Shown: positions 45,402-54,858, counted from the stretch's first letter. The stretch is DNA of 64,000 bases from Rhodanobacteraceae bacterium ZG21-1 (GCA_021390615.1 JAJEJU010000025.1:186001-250000), one strand, 5' to 3'. Notes: generated from the letters alone by a model not told the origin. Made by a program: numbers and translations.

Positions 45402-47690
45402 TCAATCCGGATGGCCGGGATAGGTCCCTCGCGAGGTCGTCACGAGACTTGCGGGAATCGCGAAGTCGTCTGTCGTCTGTATCGACGATACCGTCACCAC
45501 GCCATGATTCGTGATCAATTGAGCACCGGCATCGCGATCCGATCCGGCCGCCCGGTTGTTCGTCCAGTCCTCGATCCTGCGCTGGCTCCAGCCCAGCTGC
45601 TCGCGCAGGCGGGCGATCGTCGCCTCCTTCGGCTCGCGCTCTTCGGCCGGCAGCACGACATAGCGCATCTTCTCGACCTGCAACATCGCCTCGAGCGCCG
45701 CGAGCGTCGTTTGCGGCGTGCCGTCGACACGCATCGCATAACCCTCGCCGGCAGGATGAATGGACAGTACGGACATGCCGGACAGATCGACCGGACGACG
45801 CAGCAGATACCCGTCCGGCGGATGGTCCTTGTCTGCGGTATCGTCAAGAAGCTGTCCCGACCGCAACCAGGCCGGCAGCGACGCCGTTAGATATTCCCCG
45901 TAGGCGGGAAACAGCACCGCATGGCGGATCTGATCGGAGAAAGCCGTACGCGCGGGCGACGGCAATCGATAGACTGCCCACAGATCCCACGCCAGCCCTG
46001 CATTCGGAATGCCGGCCGAGGTCGTGTCCAGCAGAAAGACCCCGGCTCCAGTAAAGAGCAACCAGCCCTTCTCCTCCAGCGAGCGGGCGACCGGTTCGCT
46101 GCTCAACGTGGCCAGTGCCCCGGCAATCTGCGGCTCGCGCCAGCCCAGTTGATCGCGCAGGCGTTGCGCGAGCGCGGCGCTATTCTTCAGTTCGGACGGC
46201 TTGACCCACAGACAAGGCGCATGCCGGCCTTTCAACCATGCGTCCAGCCGGTCGTGCAGGGACGCAATGCCGCTCTCGTCATCCAGCGAAGGCGTGTCGC
46301 CGGCAAAGGTCAGCACCAGGCTCCCACCCGGCTCGCCGCCGTCTTCCCGCGTGCTGATACCCACCAGGAATCGAGGATCGGGATGGTCCGCGCCGTCGCG
46401 ACCGGCCGTCTTGTCCTGGGCAATCGCGAAGGGGCTGAGGCCTGGCGAGGTCAGGCTGAAGACTTGCGGCGGCCACGACCTCGCCGGGATCACCTGCCCG
46501 TCGGCCCCGCGCGCGGCATCCTGGCCGCCCATCGAACCCTGAAGCTGATCAGCCAGCGTCAGACTGTCGACCGACGCCGGGTCGACGAGCACGGCTTCCA
46601 CCTTGTCGCCTACGGTCTGAAGTCCTTGCGGCCCGGCGGCCTGCCCGGTATCGCGAGGCACCAGCGTCCACTCGCCGTGCGGATCCTTCTGCCAGTCGAA
46701 TGCCGTCGCCAGCCAGGCCGGTGTCATCGGATACTGCGCCTGCGTTCTTTCAGTCGCCGTCGTCAGCCTGGCCTGCAGGCTGTCCGGAATCGCGATTTTG
46801 CGCGGATGCTCGCCCGTCGCATCGGCCACGATCACCGCACGGGCCGGCGCATCGTCCGTGGTGACGCCGGCAGGAGGCGTAATCCAGGCGGCAAACCGCG
46901 CGTCGGGGGAATGGCCGACCAATAGCAAGCGATCCCAGGCATCGACCGCCCTCGCATTGATGGCGACCGTCACGGACACATCGGCATCGTTGGCGGAACT
47001 TTCCACGCCTTTCGTCTTGGTCGCTTCGCATTGCTCGGCGCTTCCCGCCACGCAGGCCACAACATCGTGGTCGGGCTGGCGGTAAGTCTGCATGTCGAGC
47101 GTATCGGTATTGAGTACGTTGACTTCGTGCTCGGTGCGATGCGACATCGTGCCGTTGCGCTTTTCGTCGATGGTGCGGCTGCCCGGGAAAGCCAGCTCGT
47201 TCATGGACAGGCGCAAGCCCGCACAGGAATTTTGCCCGCCCACGTCGGCGTCGAGCGGCGCGTCATACGTGCCCTGCAGCGTCGTCACCGCGGGGCGTTC
47301 CCCCGCCTCCGTCACGAGATCGACCGCCTTGCAGTCGTAGGACAGCACATAGGCTGCCGGACCATTGTGCACGCGACGCGCGAAGGTGAGCGGAAGCGGT
47401 TCCGGGCCAGCCCCTTCCGCAGACGGCGGCATATGCGATATCGGCGAGCCGCGGTAGAGCATCTGCATCTCCCGCGCCGCAGAACGGTCCGCTGGCTCCT
47501 GCGTCTTCAGCGTGAACGGCCCATCGTTGAAATCGGCATTGTCGGGAAATCCGGACAGCGTTTCGATCGGAATCTGCGGCGTCGCCGGCAAGGCCGGCTT
47601 TTTCGAATCGCAGCCGGCAACGATAACGGTCAAGGCGACAATCAGGACACTGTACCGGGCAGTGCTCGACTTACCGTCAGCGCAAGGCAT
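45402..47690 (-). CDS. Large lipoprotein with an internally duplicated module
   Basis: A 762-residue lipoprotein: signal YSVLIVALTVIVAGC with lipobox, so it is anchored in the envelope. GAGG lies six bases before the ATG. The body is not recognised. Two stretches are clearly related: KNSAALAQRLRDQLGW ending at Trp517 and KEATIARLREQLGW ending at Trp701, each preceded by a short hydrophobic strand and followed by a strand-rich segment, so a ~75-residue module was duplicated about 184 residues apart. Paired cysteines (CVAGSAEQC; DCKAV...NSCAG) may form disulfides. It is convergent with the small gene at 44854. Confidence 0.75.
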   Translation of the reverse strand: MPCADGKSSTARYSVLIVALTVIVAGCDSKKPALPATPQIPIETLSGFPDNADFNDGPFTLKTQEPADRSAAREMQMLYRGSPISHMPPSAEGAGPEPLPLTFARRVHNGPAAYVLSYDCKAVDLVTEAGERPAVTTLQGTYDAPLDADVGGQNSCAGLRLSMNELAFPGSRTIDEKRNGTMSHRTEHEVNVLNTDTLDMQTYRQPDHDVVACVAGSAEQCEATKTKGVESSANDADVSVTVAINARAVDAWDRLLLVGHSPDARFAAWITPPAGVTTDDAPARAVIVADATGEHPRKIAIPDSLQARLTTATERTQAQYPMTPAWLATAFDWQKDPHGEWTLVPRDTGQAAGPQGLQTVGDKVEAVLVDPASVDSLTLADQLQGSMGGQDAARGADGQVIPARSWPPQVFSLTSPGLSPFAIAQDKTAGRDGADHPDPRFLVGISTREDGGEPGGSLVLTFAGDTPSLDDESGIASLHDRLDAWLKGRHAPCLWVKPSELKNSAALAQRLRDQLGWREPQIAGALATLSSEPVARSLEEKGWLLFTGAGVFLLDTTSAGIPNAGLAWDLWAVYRLPSPARTAFSDQIRHAVLFPAYGEYLTASLPAWLRSGQLLDDTADKDHPPDGYLLRRPVDLSGMSVLSIHPAGEGYAMRVDGTPQTTLAALEAMLQVEKMRYVVLPAEEREPKEATIARLREQLGWSQRRIEDWTNNRAAGSDRDAGAQLITNHGVVTVSSIQTTDDFAIPASLVTTSRGTYPGHPD

Positions 47691-47889
47691 TGGTTACCTC
47701 GCGGACGGCTGCAATGAAACGGGCGCGGCGCCGCCGACCTTCTGTCATGGGCAAACGCATGTATCGACGTCGTACAGATTCAAGGGGCATCACGGTCAGT
47801 TTTATCGTTTTCATGTCGATGTCGAGATGCAGCAAATAAGTCAAGTGCTCGATCACTTCCGAACTGATGAAGCCAGACGGCACAGACAA
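47677..47889 (-). CDS. Possible small basic protein overlapping the lipoprotein start
   Basis: A 70-codon frame (or 45 codons from an internal ATG) whose stop lies 14 bases inside the lipoprotein gene, a layout typical of coupled genes. The product is very basic towards the end (VRRRYMRLPMTEGRRRRARFIAAVREVTNALR). There is no recognisable family and no strong ribosome-binding site. It could equally be an untranslated leader. Confidence 0.25.
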   Translation of the reverse strand: MSVPSGFISSEVIEHLTYLLHLDIDMKTIKLTVMPLESVRRRYMRLPMTEGRRRRARFIAAVREVTNALR

Positions 47890-48350
47890 TCACCGAGTTG
47901 CAAACCACTCAAGAAGATCGGCACCCGCGCATTCGTTTCAGTCATCTCTCCTCGCACCTGTCAAAGGCGCCTCGTACCCGGACCTTAACTCGACTCGCCT
48001 AACAGAGCCAGCACGTCAGCATGCTCTAGCATATCGAAGCATACGGCGAACTGGCTGCGATTCGACCATTTATTGGCACATTCAACAGATCAATATGTCA
48101 AATCATCAGGCAATGCGGTTACCGGCATTGTTCGTGACACTCGCCCCTCGGAAAGCCCAACAACACTGAAAAACCGGCCGTTGGAGATATCGAAGAATCC
48201 CAGCTCAGCCCCATTACGGGCAGACACTGGCTGCCGCATAAAATTAACTCGGCACGAAGTCAGGAATGAATTGACCGCTGCAACCAGTTATCCACCCACT
48301 GGGTTCATCAGTCCGGTTCGACGTTTTCAACAGCACGGCACGAAGACACG
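47890..48350. other. AT-richer intergenic stretch, no gene recognised
   Basis: About 460 bases of clearly lower GC than the window average. A 110-codon rightward frame (48073-48405) crosses it, but it has no ribosome-binding site and no recognisable protein features. A DnaA-box-like TTATCCACC occurs near 48287 within a short inverted repeat (CCAGT...ACTGG). I see no RNA gene. Confidence 0.4.
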
Positions 48351-48809
48351 TCACTGTTCGGTGCGCTGCAGCCATTCGAGCGGGATCTCGGGAGTCCCGG
48401 ATTGAGACAGAGACTTGGCATGGATGCGAGCCTCGCAGTCACCGGACTTTTTTGACTCGCGATGGGGAAGCTCGAGAGGGTCCCGCGCGCTCATCCATAC
48501 AGGCCGGCGCCGAACCACTTCATACTGAACATGACGCACCAGCGGTTTGGCGAAACTGGCTGGCGGGCGGTGCCTGAAGTCTCGACAAACGAGTGAGCGC
48601 GATGACTGAATGTGCGGGAGGCCGCAGCCGGGGCAGCACGCATGGCCGTTTTGGTACCCCTTGCCTGCGCGAGCGGCCAGGTTTTTTTGCCTCTTCCAAG
48701 ATGGCACCCCGTAAGCTGCGTAATAGTTGCCCGGGCCATCCATGATGGTGGCGCCACATTCCATCTCTGGAATAAATCGAAGCCATGCAGGCCGACCGAT
48801 GTCGAGCAT
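48351..48809 (-). CDS. Possible orphan gene with a CxxCG motif
   Basis: A 152-codon frame that reads like a real protein: ATIMDGPGNYYAAYGVPSWK, then CCPGCGLPH and SLVCRDFRHRPPASFAKPL, and a conserved-looking SARDPLELPHRESKKSGDCEARIHAKSL. The CxxC-G plus later Cys suggests a small zinc or disulfide knuckle. Codon use is mixed and unlike the core genes. No Shine-Dalgarno was found, and a frame over the same bases in another phase is also long, so it may be a decayed or acquired gene. Function unknown. Confidence 0.4.
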   Translation of the reverse strand: MLDIGRPAWLRFIPEMECGATIMDGPGNYYAAYGVPSWKRQKNLAARAGKGYQNGHACCPGCGLPHIQSSRSLVCRDFRHRPPASFAKPLVRHVQYEVVRRRPVWMSARDPLELPHRESKKSGDCEARIHAKSLSQSGTPEIPLEWLQRTEQ

Positions 48810-49262
48810 CGCCGGCGTCTAACGCGGCTTGTTGTGCAGCCCTTCTGATGGACATGCCGTCGGCTGCGCCCGAACCGACGTTCGGCACATATGTCGCCAT
48901 GGCTCCCCATTTGTCGGCCCGGCTCGGAGTCGACCCGCTTGCCAAAGCGCGTTGCCCCGAGGTGGTCCGGGACTCCCCTGCATCGGACGCCATCCACGAC
49001 GGCAATACCGGTGTCGTGCTTGCCGATGCCATGCCGGAAGGCGTCAGCCCATCGCTGCCAGGGCTGCGAAACAGCGATCGAAACCGCGGATCATGAGCGA
49101 AGGCGCAGCGGCTCGTGCGCCATCGAAAGGGCTGGCAGAACGATGCCCGCCAGCCCTCCATGCTACGAAGCCGCGAGCGATCCACGACATCGCAAGTGTT
49201 TCACGATGCCGAGGCACCATCGACGAACCGCGCGGGTCCGTCGATGGTTGCCCGCTCAAGCA
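48810..49262. other. Intergenic stretch beside the sedolisin gene
   Basis: Long overlapping open frames exist on both strands here, but none has a start signal or a recognisable domain. The 3' side borders the sedolisin stop. I see no convincing terminator or RNA gene. Confidence 0.35.
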
Positions 49263-51581
49263 TCAAGGCGCGTTGACGAAGCTCTTCCAGGCCGCCAGCA
49301 GATTCTTGGCGTTGACCGAGCCCAGTCCGGTAGCGAAGCTCCAACCGGGACGCGCCGCATAGGCCGAGGTCTTCGGCGTGTATTGCGTGGCGCTGGTCGA
49401 GGTCAGGCCGATCTTGGTCGGGCCGTACTTGCCCCAGAAGTTCTGCACCGTGGCGTAGAAGTAGCAGTCCGGCGTGGTCTCGTCGGCGAGCTGGATGCAC
49501 TGCGTCGCGTTGCTGCCGCGGGTGACGTCGTGAAATACGCAGGCGCCCGTGCCCTTGGCGCCGTTGTCGGCGTTGCAGGCCGCCAGGCTCGCCGGCACCG
49601 CTCCGCTGGCGGCGCCGTACTCGTTCTGCGCCAGCGCGTATAAGGTGGGCGCAGCGTTGCCCTGATCCTTGGGCAAGCCCTTCGCCGCCAGGCCCTGGTC
49701 GATCAGCGCCTGGATGCCGGCGAACATCGGCGCCGACAGCGAGGTGCCGCCATCAGTGTCGACCGGCTTGGTGAAGCCGGGCGTGCACGGATTGGCCGCG
49801 TCACACACGATCGCCGCCGTCGCGTTGGCGTACGAACCGGCATACAGCGAAACGTCGGGCAGATCGCGCGACTGGTCCTTGGCCGCGTTGTAGACCAGGC
49901 GCTGCCACGCCGGCTTGCGATCGACCGCGGAAGGGCCGCCGCTACCCGCCTCCGAGGTGGTCTGGAACGCCTGCGGATCGAAGGCCAGATTCTGCTTGCA
50001 GAACGCTACCGCGCTGGGATACCCCAGCGACTTGGCCGCCACGTCGTTGCCGCACGACCAGTTCCAGGGAATTTCCGGCACATAGGACAGCACCGAGCCG
50101 TACACGCTGTTCTGGGTCGGGCTGAAATACTTGGCGGTGGTGTGGTCCAGCTGATCGGCGAAATCGGTGCCGCCGACGCCGGTCACGTTGGCCGAGGTCG
50201 CCAGCGAATTGGCGCCCACCCCGACCCCGTTGATCACGCTGCCGTTGAAGCTCGGATTGGCGCCGGAATCGCCGGTCGACACGAACACCGAGATGCCCTC
50301 GACGTCGGCCTGTGCCCACATCAGGTCGATGGCCTGCTTGCTGGCGGCGTCGGTGTCCGCTTCGCCGTAGCCGTAGCTGGCGCTGATCACGTCGGGGCGC
50401 TGGCTGCCGTTGATCAGGTTGGTGGCCGCGGTGAACACGCCGCCGAAGAAGTTGCTGCCGTTGGCGTCGTCGCAGCTCGCCACCACCACGTGCGCAGCCG
50501 GCGCCATCGCGGTCGCCCATTCCGCATCCATCAGGGTCTCGCCGGACTCGGTATCGACCGTGGTGCCGCCCGGGTCGGCGCAGTTGGTGAAGCCGCTTGC
50601 CTGCGGCTGGGTCTGGGTGAAGGTTCCGCCATAGCTGCCCAGGTTGAACTGCTTGACGAAGGTGGTCCAGTCAGCCGGCACCATGCCATCGTCCTCGACC
50701 ACCGCAATGGTGATGCCCTTGCCGGTGATGCCCTGAGCATGCAGGGTGTCGACGCCGTAGATCTTGGCCATGTCGTATGGCGCCAGCGCCCGCACGAAGT
50801 TGGTCGACGGCGAGTTCACCGCATCCGGCATCACGATCGATGCCGTCTTGGACTTGGCTGAAACTGAGGTCGAGGTCGAGGCCAGCGTGAAACGCTGCGT
50901 CGACGGATCGAACTGGGTGCGCCTGGCACCGGTGTTCAGCGCCTCCGGATGGATGTCGTCCAGCCCCGCCACGCCGGCGATCACGCTGCTCAGCGCGCTC
51001 GGCACGCTGATGTCGCTGGCATTGGCGATATGGCTGGCCGCGCCGATGGCGTAGTGCTTTTCCTGGGTATGAAAGGCGCGCTTCACTTGGCCGGCGGTGC
51101 CGCTGAAATCGATCTGCAGCTTGTTCGGATAGACCCCGTGCACGGTGAAGCCCTGCGCGCTCAGCCATGCGGTCACCGCGGCGATATCGGCGTCCGCCAC
51201 GCCGAAGGCCGCGCCGAACTGCTGCGGCGTCAGCCACTGGTGGAACTTCGTCGAGCTGGGATCGTGCTGATCCGCGATCAGGCTGCTCAACGCCGCCTGG
51301 CGCTGGGCGCTGGCCTTGAGGATCAGGTGCATGTGATTCATGGCGGTGGCGTCGTCGACGCTGCCCGATGACGACACCTGCTCGACCAGCGCGAGATGGG
51401 TCTTCTGCAGGGTGGATACCGCTGCCGCGTTGACCGCGCCGGTCACCCGCGGCGACTCGGCCAAGGGCAAGCCTGCGAGCGCGGGGCTGGCCGCGAGGGA
51501 CTGTTGCGCGATCGTCACAACGGGCAATCCGGCGAGCGCCGTTCCGACGGCGGCGCATAGCAGACGCAATGAAGGCTTCAT
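49263..51581 (-). CDS. Secreted sedolisin-type peptidase (S53) with pro-kumamolisin domain
   Basis: A 772-residue pre-pro-peptidase: signal peptide (LRLLCAAVGTALAGLPVVTIAQ), a pro-kumamolisin activation domain at about 60-200 (DPSSTKFHQWLTPQQFGAAFGVADADIAAVTAWLSAQGF), then the subtilisin-like S53 core. The catalytic triad is visible: Glu348 and Asp352 in SGETLMDAEW (E-x3-D as in kumamolisin) and Ser614 in GGTSLSAP, where the family usually has SGTS. Oxyanion Asp is likely within the VSTGDSGANPSF segment. These enzymes digest proteins, often at acid pH, outside the cell. GGAG lies before the ATG. The C-terminal ~100 residues hold Cys pairs. Confidence 0.92.
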   Translation of the reverse strand: MKPSLRLLCAAVGTALAGLPVVTIAQQSLAASPALAGLPLAESPRVTGAVNAAAVSTLQKTHLALVEQVSSSGSVDDATAMNHMHLILKASAQRQAALSSLIADQHDPSSTKFHQWLTPQQFGAAFGVADADIAAVTAWLSAQGFTVHGVYPNKLQIDFSGTAGQVKRAFHTQEKHYAIGAASHIANASDISVPSALSSVIAGVAGLDDIHPEALNTGARRTQFDPSTQRFTLASTSTSVSAKSKTASIVMPDAVNSPSTNFVRALAPYDMAKIYGVDTLHAQGITGKGITIAVVEDDGMVPADWTTFVKQFNLGSYGGTFTQTQPQASGFTNCADPGGTTVDTESGETLMDAEWATAMAPAAHVVVASCDDANGSNFFGGVFTAATNLINGSQRPDVISASYGYGEADTDAASKQAIDLMWAQADVEGISVFVSTGDSGANPSFNGSVINGVGVGANSLATSANVTGVGGTDFADQLDHTTAKYFSPTQNSVYGSVLSYVPEIPWNWSCGNDVAAKSLGYPSAVAFCKQNLAFDPQAFQTTSEAGSGGPSAVDRKPAWQRLVYNAAKDQSRDLPDVSLYAGSYANATAAIVCDAANPCTPGFTKPVDTDGGTSLSAPMFAGIQALIDQGLAAKGLPKDQGNAAPTLYALAQNEYGAASGAVPASLAACNADNGAKGTGACVFHDVTRGSNATQCIQLADETTPDCYFYATVQNFWGKYGPTKIGLTSTSATQYTPKTSAYAARPGWSFATGLGSVNAKNLLAAWKSFVNAP

Positions 51582-52060
51582 GGAAAATCTCCTGACTGGG
51601 GATGGAGGGACCTCGAACACTCTCGGCATCGGCCGCAGGCGGGCTCACGCGGCCTTGTTGCTTAGGACGCATTCCCGCATGCGCTCCCCGCCAATCAGTT
51701 CGCAATTTGCGGCACCCCTGCGTCGATCGTTCGGCGATCCGTGATCGATCTCACGTAGCGATCGCCAGCTCCGACACTTCGCCTGTGCCGCGGCCTCATC
51801 AAGGACTACGCATCTCCGTCGCGAGCGCGCCGAAGTCGACCCTGGACATCGCGCAGCGGCTTCGATGACACCTTCAGATGCGTGTCGCAGCGCATACAGG
51901 AATCCCCCCCACCCGTCACCGCGGTTTCACTCCATCACGCGATCGGCCAGGCATGCGTCGGAACAGCTCATGAGCCAACATGCCGAACCCGATCGATACG
52001 GCGTTGACATGCACGCGCAGGCGGCTAGGCTCGATGCCTGCATCAACACAGGAGCCTCCG
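51582..52060. other. Divergent intergenic stretch
   Basis: This 479-base gap separates the leftward sedolisin from the rightward dienelactone hydrolase and must carry both promoters. No gene, repeat or strong promoter consensus was found; frames across it look non-coding. Confidence 0.4.
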
Positions 52061-52738
52061 ATGGGCCACTCCATCGCCCTTCCCACGTCGCGCACCCAGT
52101 GCATCGGCGCCTATGTCGCCGAAGCGGCCGGCACGCCCAAGGGCGGCGTGGTGGTGATCCAGGAAATCTTCGGCGTCACCGCGCACATCCGCGAGGTGGC
52201 CGACCGCTTTGCCAGCGCCGGCTACACCGCCATCGCACCATGCTTTTTCGACCACCTGGAAAGCGGCGTCGAGCTGGCCTACGACCAGGCCGGCATGACC
52301 CGCGGCAAGGCCCTGGTCAGCGAGCTGGGGCTGGAGCGCGCGGTGGAAGACGTGGCCAGCGCCGCCGAGGCGATTGCTTCGGCCGGCAGGATCGGCGCCG
52401 TGGGCTACTGCTGGGGCGGCACGGTGGCGATGCTGGCCGCCCTGCGCCTGGGCCTGCCCGCGGTGAGCTACTACGGCGCGCGCAACGTGGCCTTCCTCGA
52501 CGAAACGCCGAAGGCCCCGCTGATGTTCCACTTCGGCGCCGAGGACGCCTCGATCCCACCGGAGGCCATCGCGAAGCATCGCGAGCGCCTGCCCCAGGCC
52601 GAGGTGTTCGTCTATCCCGGCGCCGGGCATGCCTTCAACCGCGACGTCGATGCCAGCCACTACCACGAAGGCGGCGCACGCCTGGCCTGGCAGCGCACGC
52701 TGGCATTCTTCGAGCAGCACCTGGCCGGCGGCGCATGA
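52061..52738 (+). CDS. Dienelactone hydrolase family protein
   Basis: A 225-residue alpha/beta-hydrolase. It has the DLH pattern VVVIQEIFGVTAHIREVADRFASAGYTAIAP, the nucleophile elbow GYCWGGT with Cys117, Asp162 in FGAEDASIP and His190 in PGAGHAF, the Cys-Asp-His triad of dienelactone hydrolases. The natural substrate here is unknown, since no aromatic-degradation genes are near. AGGAG lies six bases before the ATG. Its stop overlaps the HIT gene start (ATGA), and the pxpBC genes follow, so it likely begins that operon. Confidence 0.9.
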   Translation: MGHSIALPTSRTQCIGAYVAEAAGTPKGGVVVIQEIFGVTAHIREVADRFASAGYTAIAPCFFDHLESGVELAYDQAGMTRGKALVSELGLERAVEDVASAAEAIASAGRIGAVGYCWGGTVAMLAALRLGLPAVSYYGARNVAFLDETPKAPLMFHFGAEDASIPPEAIAKHRERLPQAEVFVYPGAGHAFNRDVDASHYHEGGARLAWQRTLAFFEQHLAGGA

Positions 52739-53160
52739 GCGATACCGGCTTCGTGCTCGATCCGCGACTGCAGGCCGACAGCCTGCCGGTCGCGCAGCTC
52801 GGCCTGTGCGAGCTGCGCCTGATGAACGATGCGCGCTTCGCCTGGCTGCTGCTGGTGCCGCGCCGGCACGCGCTGGTCGAGATCGCCGATCTGACGGCGG
52901 CCGAACAGTCGCAGCTGTGGCAGGAAGCGAGCCGCGCGGCCGCCGCGCTGCGCACGGTCGCGCCCTGCGACAAGCTCAACCTGGGCGCGCTCGGCAACAT
53001 CGTGCGGCAGCTGCACCTGCACGTGGTCGCCCGCGTCGAGGGCGACGCCGCCTGGCCCGGCCCGGTCTGGGGCAGCGGCCGTGCCGAGCCCTATGCGCCG
53101 GGCCAGCTGGCGGCGCGCATCGAGGCGCTGCGCGGCGCCCTCGGTGCGAACGAGGGCTGA
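52735..53160 (+). CDS. HIT-family protein
   Basis: A 141-residue histidine-triad protein: LLLVPRRHALVEIADLTAAEQSQLWQEAS and the triad-like segment VRQLHLHVVARVEGDAAWPGPVW. The motif is QLHLHVVAR, so Gln replaces the first His of the classic HxHxHxx; this variant is common in one HIT branch and the central His pair is kept. HIT proteins hydrolyse nucleotide phosphoramidates or related bonds. It is coupled to the DLH gene by ATGA and lies four bases before pxpB. Confidence 0.88.
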   Translation: MSDTGFVLDPRLQADSLPVAQLGLCELRLMNDARFAWLLLVPRRHALVEIADLTAAEQSQLWQEASRAAAALRTVAPCDKLNLGALGNIVRQLHLHVVARVEGDAAWPGPVWGSGRAEPYAPGQLAARIEALRGALGANEG

Positions 53161-53164
53161 GCGC

Positions 53165-53872
53165 ATGTCGTCAACGCCGCAATGCGAGGCCATGGCCGAA
53201 GACGCCCTGCTGCTGCGCTTCGGCGACGCCATCGACGTGGCCATCAACGCCCAGGTGCATGCCGCCGCCCGCCGGCTGCACGCGCGCTGCCCCGGCCTGG
53301 AAATCGTGCCGGCCTACGCCAGCCTGCTGCTGCGCTTCGATCCCGCGCAGTGGCCTGCGCGCGAGGGCCGTTCGCCGCACGAACAACTGATCGACACCGT
53401 GCTGGCCGCGCTGCAGCAGGCCGACCAGGAGCGCGAGGCCGACCGCCAGGTGGACATCCCCGTGCTCTACGGCGGCGAGTGCGGACCCGACCTGGCCGAA
53501 GTCGCGATCCTGACCGCGCTGTCGGTCGAGCAAGTGATCGCCCGTCATGCCGCAGCAAGCTACCGCGTGGCGATGCTAGGCTTCGCACCGGGCTTTCCCT
53601 ATCTGCTGGGGCTGGACCCTGGCCTGGCGACGCCGCGCCGGCACGATCCGCGCCAGCGCGTGCCGGCCGGCAGCGTAGCGATCGGCGGCAGCCAGACCGG
53701 CATCTATCCCGCCGAGCTTCCGGGCGGCTGGCGGCTGATCGGTCGTACGCCGCTGCGCCTGTTCCACGTCGACGCGCCCACGCCTTCGCTGCTGCGGCCC
53801 GGCGACCGGGTGCGCTTCCAGCCCATCGATGCGGCGACATTCGAGCGCCTTGCCGGCGCAGCGACGCCATGA
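53165..53872 (+). CDS. pxpB: 5-oxoprolinase subunit PxpB (KipI-like)
   Basis: One of three subunits of prokaryotic 5-oxoprolinase, which uses ATP to open 5-oxoproline to glutamate. The 235-residue protein has the KipI/allophanate-hydrolase-1 pattern: LLLRFGDAIDVAINAQVHAAARRL, VDIPVLYGGECGPDLAEVA, YRVAMLGFAPGFPYLLGLDPGLATPRR, RVPAGSVAIGGSQTGIYPAELPGGWRLIGRTP and RPGDRVRFQPI. It is coupled to pxpC by an ATGA overlap. Confidence 0.95.
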   Translation: MSSTPQCEAMAEDALLLRFGDAIDVAINAQVHAAARRLHARCPGLEIVPAYASLLLRFDPAQWPAREGRSPHEQLIDTVLAALQQADQEREADRQVDIPVLYGGECGPDLAEVAILTALSVEQVIARHAAASYRVAMLGFAPGFPYLLGLDPGLATPRRHDPRQRVPAGSVAIGGSQTGIYPAELPGGWRLIGRTPLRLFHVDAPTPSLLRPGDRVRFQPIDAATFERLAGAATP

Positions 53873-54858
53873 GCATCGAGGTACTCAAGCCCGGCCTGCT
53901 CAGCAGCCTGCAGGACGGCGGCCGCACAGGCCAAGCCGCGCTCGGCGTAGGCCATGCCGGCGCGATGGATGTACCGGCGTGGCGGCTGGCCAATGCGCTG
54001 GTCGGCAACACCGGCGACGAAGCGGCGCTCGAATTCACCTTGATCGGCCCCACCCTGCGCTTCGAGCGCGCAGCGACGATCGCCCTGTGCGGCGCGATTC
54101 CCACCGCAGAGGTCGACGGGCATGCACTGCCAGGCTGGACCCGTTGCCGGCTGCCCGCCGGCAGCGTGCTGCGCCTGGGCGGCATGGCCCAGGGCTGCCG
54201 CGGCTACCTCGCCGTGGGCGGCGGCTTCGCTGCCACGCCGGTGCTGGGCAGCCGCAGCACCGACCTGCACGCCGGGCTGGGGCCTTTCGGCGGCCGCGCG
54301 CTGCGCGAAGGCGATCGCCTCGAGCTTGACCCCCACCATGCCGACTCGCTGCACGGCACACCGCAGCCGCAAGTGCAGGCGCAGCCCTGGAGCCTGGATC
54401 CGCGAGCGTGGTTCGAGCCGGAACCGATCGCGCTCGCCCTGCTGCCCGGCACGCATACCGATCGACTGGAAGCGGCCTCGCAGTCGATGCTCCACGGTCA
54501 GACCTTTCGCCTCAGCAAGGACGCCAATCGTACGGCCTGCCGTTTGGACGGCCATCGCCTGGACCTGCAGCAACCGCTGGAACTGATCTCCGAGGCGGTG
54601 CTGCCGGGCACCGTGCAACTGCCGCCGTCGGGCCAGCCGATCGTGCTGCTGGCCGAGGCGCCGGTGACCGGTGGCTATCCGCGCATCGGTCAGCTCGCTG
54701 CGGTGGACTTGCCGCGACTGGCGCAACGGCGCCCCGGAGACACCGTATGCTTCCACGCATGCACACTGGAAGAAGCGCAGCAGAGACTGGCCGAGCATCG
54801 CGATCGGCTCGAGCGACTGCTCGCAGCGATCGCGCGGCGACTGGCTGCGGCATCGTAG
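53869..54858 (+). CDS. pxpC: 5-oxoprolinase subunit PxpC (KipA-like)
   Basis: The 329-residue partner of PxpB. Family features are IEVLKPGLLSSLQDGGRTGQAALGVGHAGAMD, LANALVGNTGDEAALEFTLIGPTLRF, GCRGYLAVGGGFAATPVLGSRSTDLHAGLGPFGGRAL and EAVLPGTVQLPPSGQPIVLLAEAPVTGGYPRIGQL. It overlaps pxpB by four bases. The gap of 327 bases to pxpA is wide, so pxpA may have a second promoter. Confidence 0.95.
   Translation: MSIEVLKPGLLSSLQDGGRTGQAALGVGHAGAMDVPAWRLANALVGNTGDEAALEFTLIGPTLRFERAATIALCGAIPTAEVDGHALPGWTRCRLPAGSVLRLGGMAQGCRGYLAVGGGFAATPVLGSRSTDLHAGLGPFGGRALREGDRLELDPHHADSLHGTPQPQVQAQPWSLDPRAWFEPEPIALALLPGTHTDRLEAASQSMLHGQTFRLSKDANRTACRLDGHRLDLQQPLELISEAVLPGTVQLPPSGQPIVLLAEAPVTGGYPRIGQLAAVDLPRLAQRRPGDTVCFHACTLEEAQQRLAEHRDRLERLLAAIARRLAAAS

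Noticed and set aside
48073-48405. 110-codon rightward frame in the AT-richer gap
   Set aside because: No ribosome-binding site, no motif, and no sign of protein-like conservation.
48520-49185. 221-codon leftward frame overlapping the CCPGCG candidate gene
   Set aside because: Ser/Arg-rich without motifs; only its middle part looks remotely protein-like. Kept only as a possible frameshift partner.
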